Part shown: in pieces, positions 1-9,483 of the stretch
How the letters are laid out: every line of letters starts with the position of its first letter
Position numbering within the stretch: position 1 is the stretch's first letter
The notes under the pieces: model-generated
Told to the model about the DNA's origin: nothing
The model's database searches: none
What the model saw: only the letters and a program-made list of their open reading frames with translations
Assembly: GCA_036510675.1 (NCBI GenBank)
Contig: DATCDN010000108.1
Span: 1 to 39,135, forward strand
Source of the DNA: JAATGI01 sp036510675
Lineage (GTDB): Bacteria > Pseudomonadota > Alphaproteobacteria > ATCC43930 > CGMCC-115725
Reading direction: 5' to 3'
DNA length: 39,135 nt
Translations under genes and position numbers: made by a program

Positions 1-1
1 C

Positions 2-118
2 CAAGCCGGCAAACCCGCGAAGGTAGCGATCATCGCCGCCGCCCGAAAACTCTTGATCGTCGCGAATACCCTCGCCAAAAGCGACCAAACATTCCAACCC
101 AACCACCTTCATGCTTGA
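2..118 (+). pseudogene. IS110-family transposase, C-terminal end (cut by window edge)
   Basis: Open from the window edge to TGA at 116-118. The last 38 residues read QAGKPAKVAIIAAARKLLIV followed by a short tail ending QPNHLHA. The G-K-P-x-K-V-A then A-x-R-K-L-L pattern is the typical C-terminus of IS110/IS116/IS902 transposases, the end of the serine-containing Tnp_20 domain. These enzymes move the element through a circular intermediate guided by a bridge RNA. Only the end is visible, so it is unknown whether the gene is intact upstream. IS1111 versus IS110 subgroup cannot be decided. Confidence 0.72.
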
Positions 119-451
119 CACCCAACACAGTCGCCGGCTTCGCTCTCACAATGAACATTTTGACCGAAGCGAAGATTACGAACCGCCAGCCCTGCCTGAT
201 GGCGACACCGGTCTTCCTGAGATCTGTCTGATCGACACCGGCGACAAAACAACAGCGCCGTGCCCATGGCTCTTCAAACAGAACTCGCCAACCAAATAAA
301 CTCACAAACTGTCAGCATGAGGATTATTTCTCATGGTATGAGCGATCGTCCTCATGCTGAAGGAGCGGTCCGTGGTTCGACTGCTCGCTCCGCTCGCGCT
401 CACCATGAGGGCAGCCGTCTCGAAGCACGCACGGCCTCTACGCGTGGGCCG
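119..451. other. Noncoding region after the IS110 gene, with a repeat-like palindromic segment
   Basis: There is no convincing gene here; the short open frames lack family resemblance and ribosome sites. The first part (119 to about 300) is less GC-rich than the chromosome and probably belongs to the noncoding right end of the IS110 element. From about 345 the sequence changes to a segment with inverted CCTCATG (350-356) and CATGAGG (404-410). That segment resembles the dispersed intergenic repeats common in Bradyrhizobium-like alphaproteobacteria. The exact element boundary cannot be fixed because the left end is outside the window. Confidence 0.5.
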
Positions 452-1582
452 CTAAAACGCCGGGAAGCGGTCGAGGTGATAATCCGTGTCGCCGAATGTG
501 TATTCGATGGATGACAGCCGCTTGAAGTAATGGCCGGCGGCGTATTCGTCGGTCATGCCGATGCCGCCATGGAGCTGGATCGCCTGCTGGCCGACGAGGC
601 GGCCGGAGAGGCCCGACTGGACCTTGGCCGCCGAGATGGCACGGGCGCGCTCATTGGCGTCGGCGCTGTCCACCGACATGGCGGCCAGGATTTCCATCGA
701 CTTCGCCTGCTCCAGCGCGATTACCATATCGACCATGCGGTGCTGCAGCACCTGGAATGAGCCGATGGCGACGCCGAACTGTTTCCGGGTCTTGATGTAG
801 TCGAGGGTCATGGCGTTGAGCGTTTCCATGATGCCGACCGCCTCGGCGCACAGCGCCGCCACGGCGCGATCCGTGACCCGGCTGATGATCGGCAAGGCGC
901 CGTCGCGCGGGCCGAGCAGCGCATCGCCGCCGACCGACACGCCGGTCAGCGTGACGTCGGCGGCCCGCTGGCCGTCGACGGTCTGATAATCGTGCACGGC
1001 AACGCCCTTGGCCTCGCGATCGACGATGAACAGCGAGATGCCATTCCGGTCGGTGGTGGCGCTGGCGGTGCGGGCGCTGACGATGTATTTATGGGCGGCA
1101 CCGCCATGGAGAACCATGGTCTTGTGCCCGTCGAGGACGAAGCCCGCGCCGCTCGCCTTGGCCGCGGTCTCGACATGGGCGAGGTTATAGCGCGCGCGGC
1201 GCTCGCTGTGCGCCAGCGCCAGCAACAGCGTTCCCGCCGCGACCTCGGGCAGGATGTCGCTTTTCTGCGCGTCGCTGCCGGCCAGCGCCACCAGGCCGCC
1301 GCCCAGCACCACCGTCGCCAGATAGGGTTCGAGCGCGAGGCCGCGGCCGAACGCCTCCATCACGATCATGGTCTCGATGCCGCCGCCGCCGAAGCCGCCA
1401 TGCTCCTCGGCGAAGGGCAGGCCGAGCAAACCCAGCTCGGCATATTTCGCCCACAGCGCGGCGCTATAGCCGTGCGGCTCGACCAGGTATTTCTTGCGGT
1501 CGGCGAAGGCGTACTCGTCCCTGACCAGCCGGCGCACCGTCTCGTCGAGCAGCCGCTGCTCCTCGCTATAGTCGAAGTCCAC
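452..1582 (-). CDS. Acyl-CoA dehydrogenase, small-subunit type
   Basis: 376 residues, the normal length for the FAD-dependent acyl-CoA dehydrogenase family, which forms the trans-2 double bond in acyl-CoA thioesters. The start is GTG at 1580-1582 preceded by GGAGGAAAC, a strong ribosome site. N-terminal helical domain (MDFDYSEEQRLLDETVRRLV), central beta domain, and C-terminal helical domain with KTRKQFGVAIGSFQVLQHR and QLHGGIGMTDEYAAGHYFKR. The position where medium-chain enzymes carry the catalytic Glu (YEGT) reads YTFGDTDY. It lies last in an operon behind a FadB-like gene and a larger acyl-CoA dehydrogenase. Such large/small pairs are known to form heteromeric enzymes (for example FadE pairs in steroid-degrading actinobacteria); that this pair does so is inference. 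The substrate is unknown. Confidence 0.9.
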   Translation of the reverse strand: MDFDYSEEQRLLDETVRRLVRDEYAFADRKKYLVEPHGYSAALWAKYAELGLLGLPFAEEHGGFGGGGIETMIVMEAFGRGLALEPYLATVVLGGGLVALAGSDAQKSDILPEVAAGTLLLALAHSERRARYNLAHVETAAKASGAGFVLDGHKTMVLHGGAAHKYIVSARTASATTDRNGISLFIVDREAKGVAVHDYQTVDGQRAADVTLTGVSVGGDALLGPRDGALPIISRVTDRAVAALCAEAVGIMETLNAMTLDYIKTRKQFGVAIGSFQVLQHRMVDMVIALEQAKSMEILAAMSVDSADANERARAISAAKVQSGLSGRLVGQQAIQLHGGIGMTDEYAAGHYFKRLSSIEYTFGDTDYHLDRFPAF

Positions 1583-1596
1583 GTTTCCTCCCAGTT

Positions 1597-1671
1597 AGTT
1601 TTCAGTTGTCAGTTTTCAGTCATCAGTCATCAGTTCTTGAACTGATCACTGATAACTGTTGACTGAGAACT
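1597..1671. repeat. Imperfect inverted repeat, AGTTTTCAGT family, copy 1
   Basis: AT-rich palindromic sequence between the two acyl-CoA dehydrogenase genes, built from overlapping TTTTCAGT and AACTGATAACTG words, with a left arm beginning AGTTTTCAGTTGTCAGTTTT and a right arm ending GTTGACTGAGAACT. A second copy of the same family is at 27597-27675. Its composition differs sharply from the GC-rich genes around it. It could form a long hairpin in the operon mRNA. Confidence 0.8.
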
Positions 1672-2854
1672 ACAATCCCAGCATCGCCTTGGCGAGAATG
1701 TTCTTTTGAATCTCGTTGGACCCGCCATAGATCGAGGTCTTGCGCATGTTGAAATATTTGGGCGCGACCGGCGGCGCGTAATCGGGGCCGACGATCTCGC
1801 CGTTCCAGCCTTCCTCCAGCGCCTCGCGCTGGAAGGGCAGGGCCAGCGGCCCCAGCGCCTCGAACGCCAGCTCGGTGATGCGCTGTTGAATCTCCGACCC
1901 CTTGATCTTGAGGATCGAGGCCTCGGCGCCCGGATCCTTGCCGCCGCGCAGGCTCGCGATCATGCGCAGGTTGGAAAGCTCCAACCCCATCAGGTCGATT
2001 TCCAGCAGCGCCACCTTGTCGCGGAACCGCCGGTTCTCATCCATATGCTCGGCGCGCGCCACGTCTTTCAGCTTTTTCAATTCGCGCTTGGAGCCGCCGA
2101 CCTGGCCGATGCTGGTGCGCTCATTGCCGAGGAGGTACTTGGCGTAGGTCCAGCCCTTGTTTTCCTCGCCGATGCGGTTTTCCGCCGGCACCATGACATC
2201 GTCGAAGAAGGTCTCGTTGACCTCGGCGCCGCCATCCATGGTAACGATCGGGCGGACGCGGATGCCGGGCGACTTCATGTCGATCAGCAGGAACGAAATG
2301 CCCTCCTGGCGTTTCGCCGCGGTGACGTCGGTGCGCACCAGACAGAAAATCCAATCGGCCCAGCGCGCCATGCTGGTCCAGGTCTTCTGGCCGTTGATGC
2401 GGTACTGGTCGCCTTCCAGCACGGCGCGGGTCTTGAGCGAGGCGAGGTCCGAGCCGGACCCCGGTTCGGAATAGCCCTGACAGAACACGATCTCGCCGGA
2501 GAGGATGCGCGGCAGGAAGAAATCCTTCTGTTTCTGCGTCCCGTATTTCATGACCACCGGCCCGCACATGATGAGGCCGAACGGCGCCACCATTGGCGCG
2601 CCGGCCTCGGCCGCTTCCTCGTCATAGATATGGCGCTGGATGATCGACCATTCGGCGCCGCCATATTGCTTCGGCCACGCCGGCGCGATCCAGCCCTTCT
2701 CGAACAGGATGCGATGCCAGCGCATCATGTCGTCGCGGGTATTGATCTTGCTTTCCTGCACCTTGCGAGCAAGGTCGGCGGGCAGCTTGTCCTTGAAAAA
2801 TTCCCGCACCTCCTGGCGAAATTCCTGTTCGGCCGCCGTGTAGGAAAGCTCCAT
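1670..2854 (-). CDS. Acyl-CoA dehydrogenase, large-subunit type
   Basis: 394 residues. A typical FadE-like flavoprotein starting MELSYTAAEQEFRQEVREFF. The FAD/substrate loop is visible as CQGYSEPGSGSDLASLKTRA, followed by NGQKTWTSMARWADWIFCLV. The C-terminal helix has SIYGGSNEIQKNILAKAMLG, where the YEGT Glu of medium-chain enzymes is replaced by Gly, as in many bacterial large subunits. ATG at 2852-2854 lies 5 bp after the stop of the FadB-like gene, so the two are probably translationally coupled. It is followed 87 bp later by the small-subunit gene. Role: first oxidation step of a beta-oxidation-like pathway. The exact acyl-CoA substrate cannot be read from the sequence. Confidence 0.92.
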   Translation of the reverse strand: MELSYTAAEQEFRQEVREFFKDKLPADLARKVQESKINTRDDMMRWHRILFEKGWIAPAWPKQYGGAEWSIIQRHIYDEEAAEAGAPMVAPFGLIMCGPVVMKYGTQKQKDFFLPRILSGEIVFCQGYSEPGSGSDLASLKTRAVLEGDQYRINGQKTWTSMARWADWIFCLVRTDVTAAKRQEGISFLLIDMKSPGIRVRPIVTMDGGAEVNETFFDDVMVPAENRIGEENKGWTYAKYLLGNERTSIGQVGGSKRELKKLKDVARAEHMDENRRFRDKVALLEIDLMGLELSNLRMIASLRGGKDPGAEASILKIKGSEIQQRITELAFEALGPLALPFQREALEEGWNGEIVGPDYAPPVAPKYFNMRKTSIYGGSNEIQKNILAKAMLGL

Positions 2855-2859
2855 GACGC

Positions 2860-4965
<2,106 letters not shown>

Positions 4966-4992
4966 GATTCCTCCAAAAGTGCGGCTATCTAT

Positions 4993-5009
4993 TGTTCTAT
5001 CGAATAACA
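4993..5009. promoter_or_regulatory. Candidate operator/promoter of the beta-oxidation operon
   Basis: On the minus strand the core reads TGTTATTCGATAGAACA, inside a longer symmetric ATTGTT...AACAAT (4991-5011). It lies 28 bp upstream of the fadB-like start. TTGAGA sits just before it and an AT-rich ATAGAT just after it, so the palindrome would occupy the -35/-10 spacer. A 14-of-17 match occurs at 8644-8660. The binding protein is unknown; a TetR- or MerR-type lipid regulator is a guess. Confidence 0.5.
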
Positions 5010-5100
5010 ATCTCAACTTACCCAAGCCGCACGCCAAAGCAAGCGGGCAGGATGGTAGAGCAGCCCAACCAAATTCGGAAGGCTGGTCTCGCTCCGCCAA

Positions 5101-5160
5101 CGCCTCTCCGGCGGAAGCCGGAGTCCATCCTTGCCATGGAACCGGCCTTCGCCGGTAAGG
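5101..5160. repeat. REP-like palindromic repeat pair, locus 1
   Basis: Two short hairpins: CTCCGG/CCGGAG (5106-5123) followed by tccat, then atgga followed by ACCGGC-CTTC-GCCGGT (5141-5156). The hairpin-TCCAT...ATGGA-hairpin layout is the same as at 15308-15404 and 31571-32165, so this is one of several dispersed mosaic repeats. It lies between the TonB-like gene and the beta-oxidation operon. Confidence 0.75.
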
Positions 5161-5182
5161 CGCCTAGCGGGGAAAGCGGCGC

Positions 5183-6385
5183 CTAAAACAGCTCGTCGAG
5201 CAGGCTGAGTTGGTAGTCGATGCGGAATCGTACCTGTGCCGTGCTGCCGGTGAAGCTGGCCGGCAAAGCAGGGGCGGGCGAGGCGCGCATCACCATCGCC
5301 AGCGTGGCCTGGTCGAGAATCGCCGAGCCCGAGCTTTTTTCGATGTGCGGGTCGCTGAGCGTGCCGTCGCGCGCGATGGTGAAGCCGATCGAGACGGAAC
5401 CTTGCTGTTTCGCGTTGATCGCCGGGGCGGGATATTTCTTATAGCGCAGCAGGTGGCGATAGAGCCGTTCGAGATATTCATCGCCCGGCCCGACGCCATT
5501 GCCGATCGCGCCCTTGCCGGCGCCCGCCGCGCCCTTGCCCGGCCCGGCCTTGGCACCCGGCCCGCCGCCGGTGCCGGGCGTCGGCTGTGCCGTGGTGGCC
5601 GGGCTAAGCGCCGGAGTCGCTGACGCAGGCGCGGTGGCCGGCATCGGCGTGGCGAGCGGCGCCTGCTGGTGGGTAGGGGCGCTTCGCGCCGGACGCGGCG
5701 GCGGCACATGGCGGGGCTTGGGCGGCGGTGGCGGCTGCAGCGCGACCGGCGGCCGCAGCGGCGCGGGTTTGGGTGGCGGCGGCAGCGGCGCCGGAACCAT
5801 TTGCGGCGGCGGGGGCGCCTCGGCCTTCAGCGGCGCCGGATTGGTGACCGGCTGCGGCGCGGCCGGCGGGATTTGCTGCGGCGCGGGGACCGGAATCTCC
5901 GGCGCCGGCGTGGGCGGCGGCATCTCCGGCTGGGGCGGTGTCGGCGGCGATACCGGCTGGGGCGCGGGCGGCGGAATATCGGGCGTCGCCGGCTCGGGCG
6001 CGGTTTCGGCCACGGTCGGCGCGGCGTTCGCCGTGGCGGTTTCGGGCGCCGAAGCCTGGGCCGCCGGCTGTGGCGCGGTCTTAGTCCCGGCGCCGCCATT
6101 GCCGCCGGCGGCACCGGCGCCGCCCGGCACCTGCGTCACCAGCGTGATCTTCAGCAACGGCGGCGGCGGTGGGAGTGGTGACGGGCTGAGCAGTCCGAAC
6201 AAGAGCGCCTCCACGATCAGCAGATGGATCAGTATGGAGACAACAACCCAGCGCCGCTCCAAGGTCCGCCGCCCGATCGCGCTGGTCTCGGTGGGGCGCG
6301 GCCCGTCCGGCACCGGCGCGCGCGCCAGCGGCACGACGACGCGATCGTTATCCGGCTCGGGATTTGCCAGCAAGGTCGGCGCCAT
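5183..6385 (-). CDS. TonB-like energy transducer with proline-rich spacer
   Basis: 400 residues, start ATG with AAGGTGAT upstream. A cytoplasmic N-terminus (1-45) is followed by one membrane segment at about 46-67 (WVVVSILIHLLIVEALLFGL), then a very long Pro/Ala/Gln-rich periplasmic spacer to about residue 300. It ends in a TonB C-terminal domain beginning YLERLYRHLLRYKKYPAPA, with GSVSIGFTIARDGTL and FRIDYQLSLLDELF at the end. TonB proteins couple inner-membrane proton-motive force to outer-membrane receptors. Neither exbB/exbD nor a receptor is adjacent. The spacer is long for the family, and a TolA-like role is a less likely alternative. Confidence 0.85.
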   Translation of the reverse strand: MAPTLLANPEPDNDRVVVPLARAPVPDGPRPTETSAIGRRTLERRWVVVSILIHLLIVEALLFGLLSPSPLPPPPPLLKITLVTQVPGGAGAAGGNGGAGTKTAPQPAAQASAPETATANAAPTVAETAPEPATPDIPPPAPQPVSPPTPPQPEMPPPTPAPEIPVPAPQQIPPAAPQPVTNPAPLKAEAPPPPQMVPAPLPPPPKPAPLRPPVALQPPPPPKPRHVPPPRPARSAPTHQQAPLATPMPATAPASATPALSPATTAQPTPGTGGGPGAKAGPGKGAAGAGKGAIGNGVGPGDEYLERLYRHLLRYKKYPAPAINAKQQGSVSIGFTIARDGTLSDPHIEKSSGSAILDQATLAMVMRASPAPALPASFTGSTAQVRFRIDYQLSLLDELF

Positions 6386-6444
6386 ATCACCTTAGGTAGC
6401 GTGGGCGCGCGGTTCCGGCAATGCGCGGTCGGGCCGCGCTATGG

Positions 6445-6480
6445 CCGCGGGCCCGGCGGCGGCGGGTTGCCGAACATCCA
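6445..6480. repeat. 36-bp perfect direct repeat, left copy (candidate att site)
   Basis: Identical to 7339-7374 base for base; the bases just outside differ. In the minus frame it encodes WMFGNPPPPGPR, the C-terminus of the flavin hydroxylase gene whose real 3' end lies at the right copy. Next to the left copy the frame closes at TAG (6439-6441) after one Pro. That is consistent with this being the original stop before the 894-bp segment entered. Confidence 0.9.
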
Positions 6481-7338
6481 TTTCAATTGCAAGATGAATA
6501 CGGCGGTGGTGGCACAGTTGTGATCGTGCATGGGACGGAAGCCGAAATCTTAATCTGAAACTCCGGGGGTAAAGATGCCATTAGGAGCATTTTGGGAAGC
6601 GTACGAGGCGCCCGGGTTTCATTACTTGGATCGGCTTCACTTGGATCGGCTTCAGATTCCTCCGAATCGTGTTGCGCAAATTTGGGCGAACGAGAGGCGC
6701 GGAGCTATTCACGAAAATCTGCCTCCACAGCCCTTTTATGGCAATCTACATACTGCAAGGTGTTATTTGCTTTTTGGAAATCCCGCAGCACGAGAAAGGG
6801 ATTATGAAGAAGCGGACGCGCAGCGCTTCGCAGAATACTGGCATCAGCAACTCCAAATGCTGCATGGGGCGCAGGTAGGGTTTTTGCCCTTAAGCCCGAT
6901 CGGCGAACAACTTTCGGCAGGATTTTATTGGCGCCGCGTGTTCCGCCGTCTCCTGGCATGCATCTTCGCCGTCCGAGCCAATGCTGTTTTAGAGAATCAT
7001 TACCAAGACCTTTTACCTCACATGTGCGTAATTGAAGCGAATGCCTATTCCTCGCGTAGAAGACCCCATGAGGAGAATGATGCTTTTCCTTCGAGCGTAG
7101 CAACTCGGCAGTTTGTACAAACGGAACTGCGGGACCGCGCTGAAAACGGGAATGCGAGAATTTTGGTCTGGCGACGCCAAGATTTTTGGAATCTCGCCCC
7201 TGGGCATAACGTAATGGTCCGCGATCCCCAACGAGCCCAACTTCCGTTTTTGAGAGAAGTTGAGAGAGATTTTCTCAGAGCCGAACTCATGCCGTTATTG
7301 CGGTAAGATAGTGAGCACAGTCGAAAGCTCGCTTACAC
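6481..7338. mobile_element. Candidate integrated cassette of 894 bp (one repeat copy plus unique DNA)
   Basis: The unique DNA between the 36-bp repeats holds one plus-strand gene (6575-7306), 94 bp before it and 32 bp after it. The base composition is visibly lower in G+C than the flanking genes and codon choice differs (many third-position A/T). There is no integrase or transposase inside. Insertion at a coding gene 3' end that regenerates the C-terminus is typical of site-specific recombination. Capture by recombination between short repeats is the alternative. Confidence 0.6.
6575..7306 (+). CDS. Orphan accessory protein, possible uracil-DNA-glycosylase-fold family
   Basis: 243 residues with GGGGG seven bases before the ATG. 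I do not recognise a characterised protein. Several segments recall a family of uncharacterised bacterial proteins related to the uracil-DNA glycosylase fold: PQPFYGNLHTARCYLLFGNP (usually PEPFxGNxxAxxxLLxLNPG), AGFYWRRVFRRLL, an IEANAYSSRR segment in place of the PYHS motif, FPSSVATRQFV, and ILVWRRQDFW near the end. No signal peptide or membrane segment. The gene is alone in the 894-bp cassette, convergent with the host hydroxylase gene, and lower in G+C than its neighbours, which points to recent transfer. A defence or DNA-modification role would fit such a cassette but is not shown. Confidence 0.7.
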   Translation: MPLGAFWEAYEAPGFHYLDRLHLDRLQIPPNRVAQIWANERRGAIHENLPPQPFYGNLHTARCYLLFGNPAARERDYEEADAQRFAEYWHQQLQMLHGAQVGFLPLSPIGEQLSAGFYWRRVFRRLLACIFAVRANAVLENHYQDLLPHMCVIEANAYSSRRRPHEENDAFPSSVATRQFVQTELRDRAENGNARILVWRRQDFWNLAPGHNVMVRDPQRAQLPFLREVERDFLRAELMPLLR

Positions 7339-8622
7339 CCGCGGGCCCGGCGGCGGCGGGTTGCCGAACATCCAGATCGGCAGGCCGAGATAGGATTGCG
7401 CGCGGGCGAGGCCGGTCCACGGCTGCGACGCGGGATGGATGCGATACATCTGCACGTCGCGTAAGTAACGTTCGATCCGGTTGCCCTTGTTGGATGCCGT
7501 GGAGCCGCCATTCTGGAACAGCAATTCGACCGCCTCGCACGCCATGAAGCAGGCCTCCTGCGCCATGCCCCAGAGGCGCATCGTATCGTCGGCCGAGATC
7601 GGCGTGCGGTCCCTGGCCCAGCGCGCGCACAAATCCATATAGCCCTGCGCCGCCGCGAGGGTCAGCGCCTCGGCGGAATCGGTGAGGTTCAGCGCCCTGC
7701 CGAACGGCCGCTGGCTTTCCTGGTTGGTGAGGCGCGCGGCGTCGGGCGCGAACATCACCTTGCGGGTGCGCATCATCGCCTCGAACTCGTCGCAGGCGGC
7801 GCGCGCGGTGCCGGCGGTGATCGCGCCCAGCGTAGTATGATAGGGGCCGCCCATCTGGCCCAGATACATCGCGTTGCCATGGAGCCGCGTGCCCGGCGTG
7901 CCCTCGCGCTGATCGCTGCCCGACATCATGCGGCTCGATTCCGCGAAGAAGCGATCGGCGACGAAGAGGTCGGTGATGCGCACGGAATTGGAGCCGCTGC
8001 CGCGCATGCCCAGGTTTTTGTCGCCGCCCCAATCGGGCAGAATCTCGACCTGGCCGATCGGCACGGTGAAATTGGTGCCGACCGGCGGCTTGCCCTCGGT
8101 GAAGATCAGGCCGCCGCCGGTGAAATGGGTGCAGACCGGCACGCCCGAGGAATAAGACCAGGTGCCGTTGACGATGTAGCCGCCATCGACACGCCGATAG
8201 GTGCCGGCGGGCGGCGCGCGATGCGGCGAGCGGAAATCGCCGGTCGGGCCGAAGAGGTCGATCTGCGCCTGCTCGGACCAGTGCGAGCCGATCAGCATGG
8301 CGTGCGACGAGGCCAAGGTGAAGCACCAGCCGGTCGAGGGATGGCCGCGCGCGATCTCGATGATCACTTTGCAGAAGGTCGGGAAATCGAACTCGTAGCC
8401 GCCGAAAAGCTTGGGCTGCACGCAGCGATAGACGCCGGCCTTCAGAAATTCCTGATGGAGGCGCGGCGAGTAGTAGCCGCGCTCGTCATTCTCGTCCTGC
8501 TCGTCCCGCAGCAGCGGCCGCAACGCGGCGGCGCGACGGATCATTTCCGCCGGCGTCAGGTCGGGTTCGGGCTGAGGCACCGGCTTCAGCCTCGTGTTCC
8601 GCGTCAATGCCTCGACCGCCAT
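7333..8622 (-). CDS. Acyl-CoA-dehydrogenase-fold flavin-dependent hydroxylase (HsaA/group D monooxygenase-like)
   Basis: 429 residues from ATG at 8620-8622 with GAGAGGC upstream; a longer frame to 8667 would run through the candidate operator, so the shorter start is preferred. N-terminal EMIRRAAALRPLLRDEQDEN and YRCVQPKLFGGYEFDFPTF match flavin monooxygenases with the acyl-CoA dehydrogenase fold, which use reduced flavin supplied by a partner reductase. GMRGSGSNSVRITDLFVADR is the family's conserved central loop. The paralogue at 26369-27598 shares the same layout. No reductase gene is adjacent. The C-terminal residues (NPPPPGPRV) lie in the right copy of the 36-bp repeat, so the last residue and stop were supplied by the inserted cassette. 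Aromatic or steroid-like hydroxylation is likely; the substrate is unknown. Confidence 0.85.
   Translation of the reverse strand: MAVEALTRNTRLKPVPQPEPDLTPAEMIRRAAALRPLLRDEQDENDERGYYSPRLHQEFLKAGVYRCVQPKLFGGYEFDFPTFCKVIIEIARGHPSTGWCFTLASSHAMLIGSHWSEQAQIDLFGPTGDFRSPHRAPPAGTYRRVDGGYIVNGTWSYSSGVPVCTHFTGGGLIFTEGKPPVGTNFTVPIGQVEILPDWGGDKNLGMRGSGSNSVRITDLFVADRFFAESSRMMSGSDQREGTPGTRLHGNAMYLGQMGGPYHTTLGAITAGTARAACDEFEAMMRTRKVMFAPDAARLTNQESQRPFGRALNLTDSAEALTLAAAQGYMDLCARWARDRTPISADDTMRLWGMAQEACFMACEAVELLFQNGGSTASNKGNRIERYLRDVQMYRIHPASQPWTGLARAQSYLGLPIWMFGNPPPPGPRV
7339..7374. repeat. 36-bp perfect direct repeat, right copy (candidate att site)
   Basis: Identical to 6445-6480. It encodes the final residues of the hydroxylase in the minus frame. 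Here the gene continues upstream into LGLPIW and ends one codon after the repeat with Val-TAA, whereas the left copy is preceded by unrelated sequence (ILQLKW). Confidence 0.9.
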
Positions 8623-8643
8623 GCGCCTCTCCCGCTCACTGCC

Positions 8644-8660
8644 CGTTATTCGATATAACG
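8644..8660. promoter_or_regulatory. Candidate operator between divergent hydroxylase and dehydrogenase genes
   Basis: CGTTATTCGATATAACG, with perfect 6-bp arms (CGTTAT/ATAACG) and a 5-base centre. It lies 21 bp upstream of the hydroxylase start and 88 bp upstream of the dehydrogenase start. It matches the beta-oxidation operon site at 4993-5009 in 14 of 17 positions. One regulator could control all three transcription units. Confidence 0.55.
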
Positions 8661-8748
8661 ACACCATGCCGCCGCCGAGCCAATAAATCCCGCGACCCGA
8701 GGGGTCAAGGGCATGCTAGCCTCGCCGCGACAAACGCGGGAGCGAATC

Positions 8749-9483
8749 ATGGCCGATCGGCTCAAAGGAAAGAAGGCGCTGGTGACGGCGGCGGGGCAGG
8801 GCATTGGTCGGGCGACCGCGCTGGCCTTCGCCGCCGAGGGCGCGTCGGTGATCGCCAGCGACATCGATCCGGTCAAGCTCGCCGACCTGCCGGCGGGCAT
8901 CGCCAAGCGTCCGCTCGACGTCACCGATGGCGCGGCGGTGACGGCGCTGGCGGCCGAGATCGGCGCGCTCGACGTGCTGTTCAACTGCGCCGGCTTCGTT
9001 CATCACGGCACCATTCTGGATTGCACGGAGCGGGATTGGGATTTCAGCCTCGATCTCAACCTCAAGGGCATGTATCGGATGATCCGCGCGTTCCTGCCCG
9101 CGATGCTGGCGAATGGCGGCGGCTCGATCGTCAACATGTCGTCGTCGGTGTCCTCGATCAAGGCGGCGCCCAACCGCTTCGTCTATGGCGTCAGCAAGGC
9201 CGGCATCCTCGGCCTGACCAAATCGGTGGCGATGGATTTCATCCGCCAGGGCATCCGCTGCAACGCCATCTGTCCGGGCACGGTGTCGAGCCCGTCGCTC
9301 GAAGGGCGCATCGCGGCGCAAGGCGGCGGCGGGGCGGTGCGCCAGGCGTTCGTCGATCGCCAGCCGATCGGCCGGCTCGGCACGCCCGAGGAAATCGCGG
9401 CGCTGGCGGTCTATCTCGCCGGCGACGAATCCGCCTTCACCACCGGCACGGCCCAGGTGATCGACGGCGGCTTCACGCTATAG
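8749..9483 (+). CDS. Short-chain dehydrogenase, BDH2/DHRS6-like (3-hydroxybutyrate or related hydroxyacid dehydrogenase)
   Basis: 244 residues from ATG at 8749 with GGGAG upstream; the in-frame ATG at 8713 lacks a good site. NAD-binding motif TAAGQGIG, then LFNCAGFVHHG, catalytic Ser in NMSSSVSSIKAAPN, YGVSK as the Tyr-Lys pair, and NAICPGTV. The wording FVHHGTILDCTERDWDFSLD and GIRCNAICPGTVSSPSL closely follows vertebrate cytosolic BDH2 (DHRS6) as I remember it, which oxidises (R)-3-hydroxybutyrate and 4-hydroxyproline-related substrates. It is divergent from the flavin hydroxylase and shares its control region. SDR substrates are hard to predict, so only the subfamily is firm. Confidence 0.9.
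   Translation: MADRLKGKKALVTAAGQGIGRATALAFAAEGASVIASDIDPVKLADLPAGIAKRPLDVTDGAAVTALAAEIGALDVLFNCAGFVHHGTILDCTERDWDFSLDLNLKGMYRMIRAFLPAMLANGGGSIVNMSSSVSSIKAAPNRFVYGVSKAGILGLTKSVAMDFIRQGIRCNAICPGTVSSPSLEGRIAAQGGGGAVRQAFVDRQPIGRLGTPEEIAALAVYLAGDESAFTTGTAQVIDGGFTL

Noticed and set aside
111..514. Short plus-strand frames after the IS110 end
   Set aside because: No ribosome sites, no family resemblance; one runs through a palindromic repeat and into the antisense of the acyl-CoA dehydrogenase gene.
6439..6531. 30-residue minus-strand frame starting MHDHNC and ending PPPPGPRP
   Set aside because: It arises where the left copy of the 36-bp repeat abuts cassette DNA. There is no ribosome site, so it is treated as a junction product rather than a gene.
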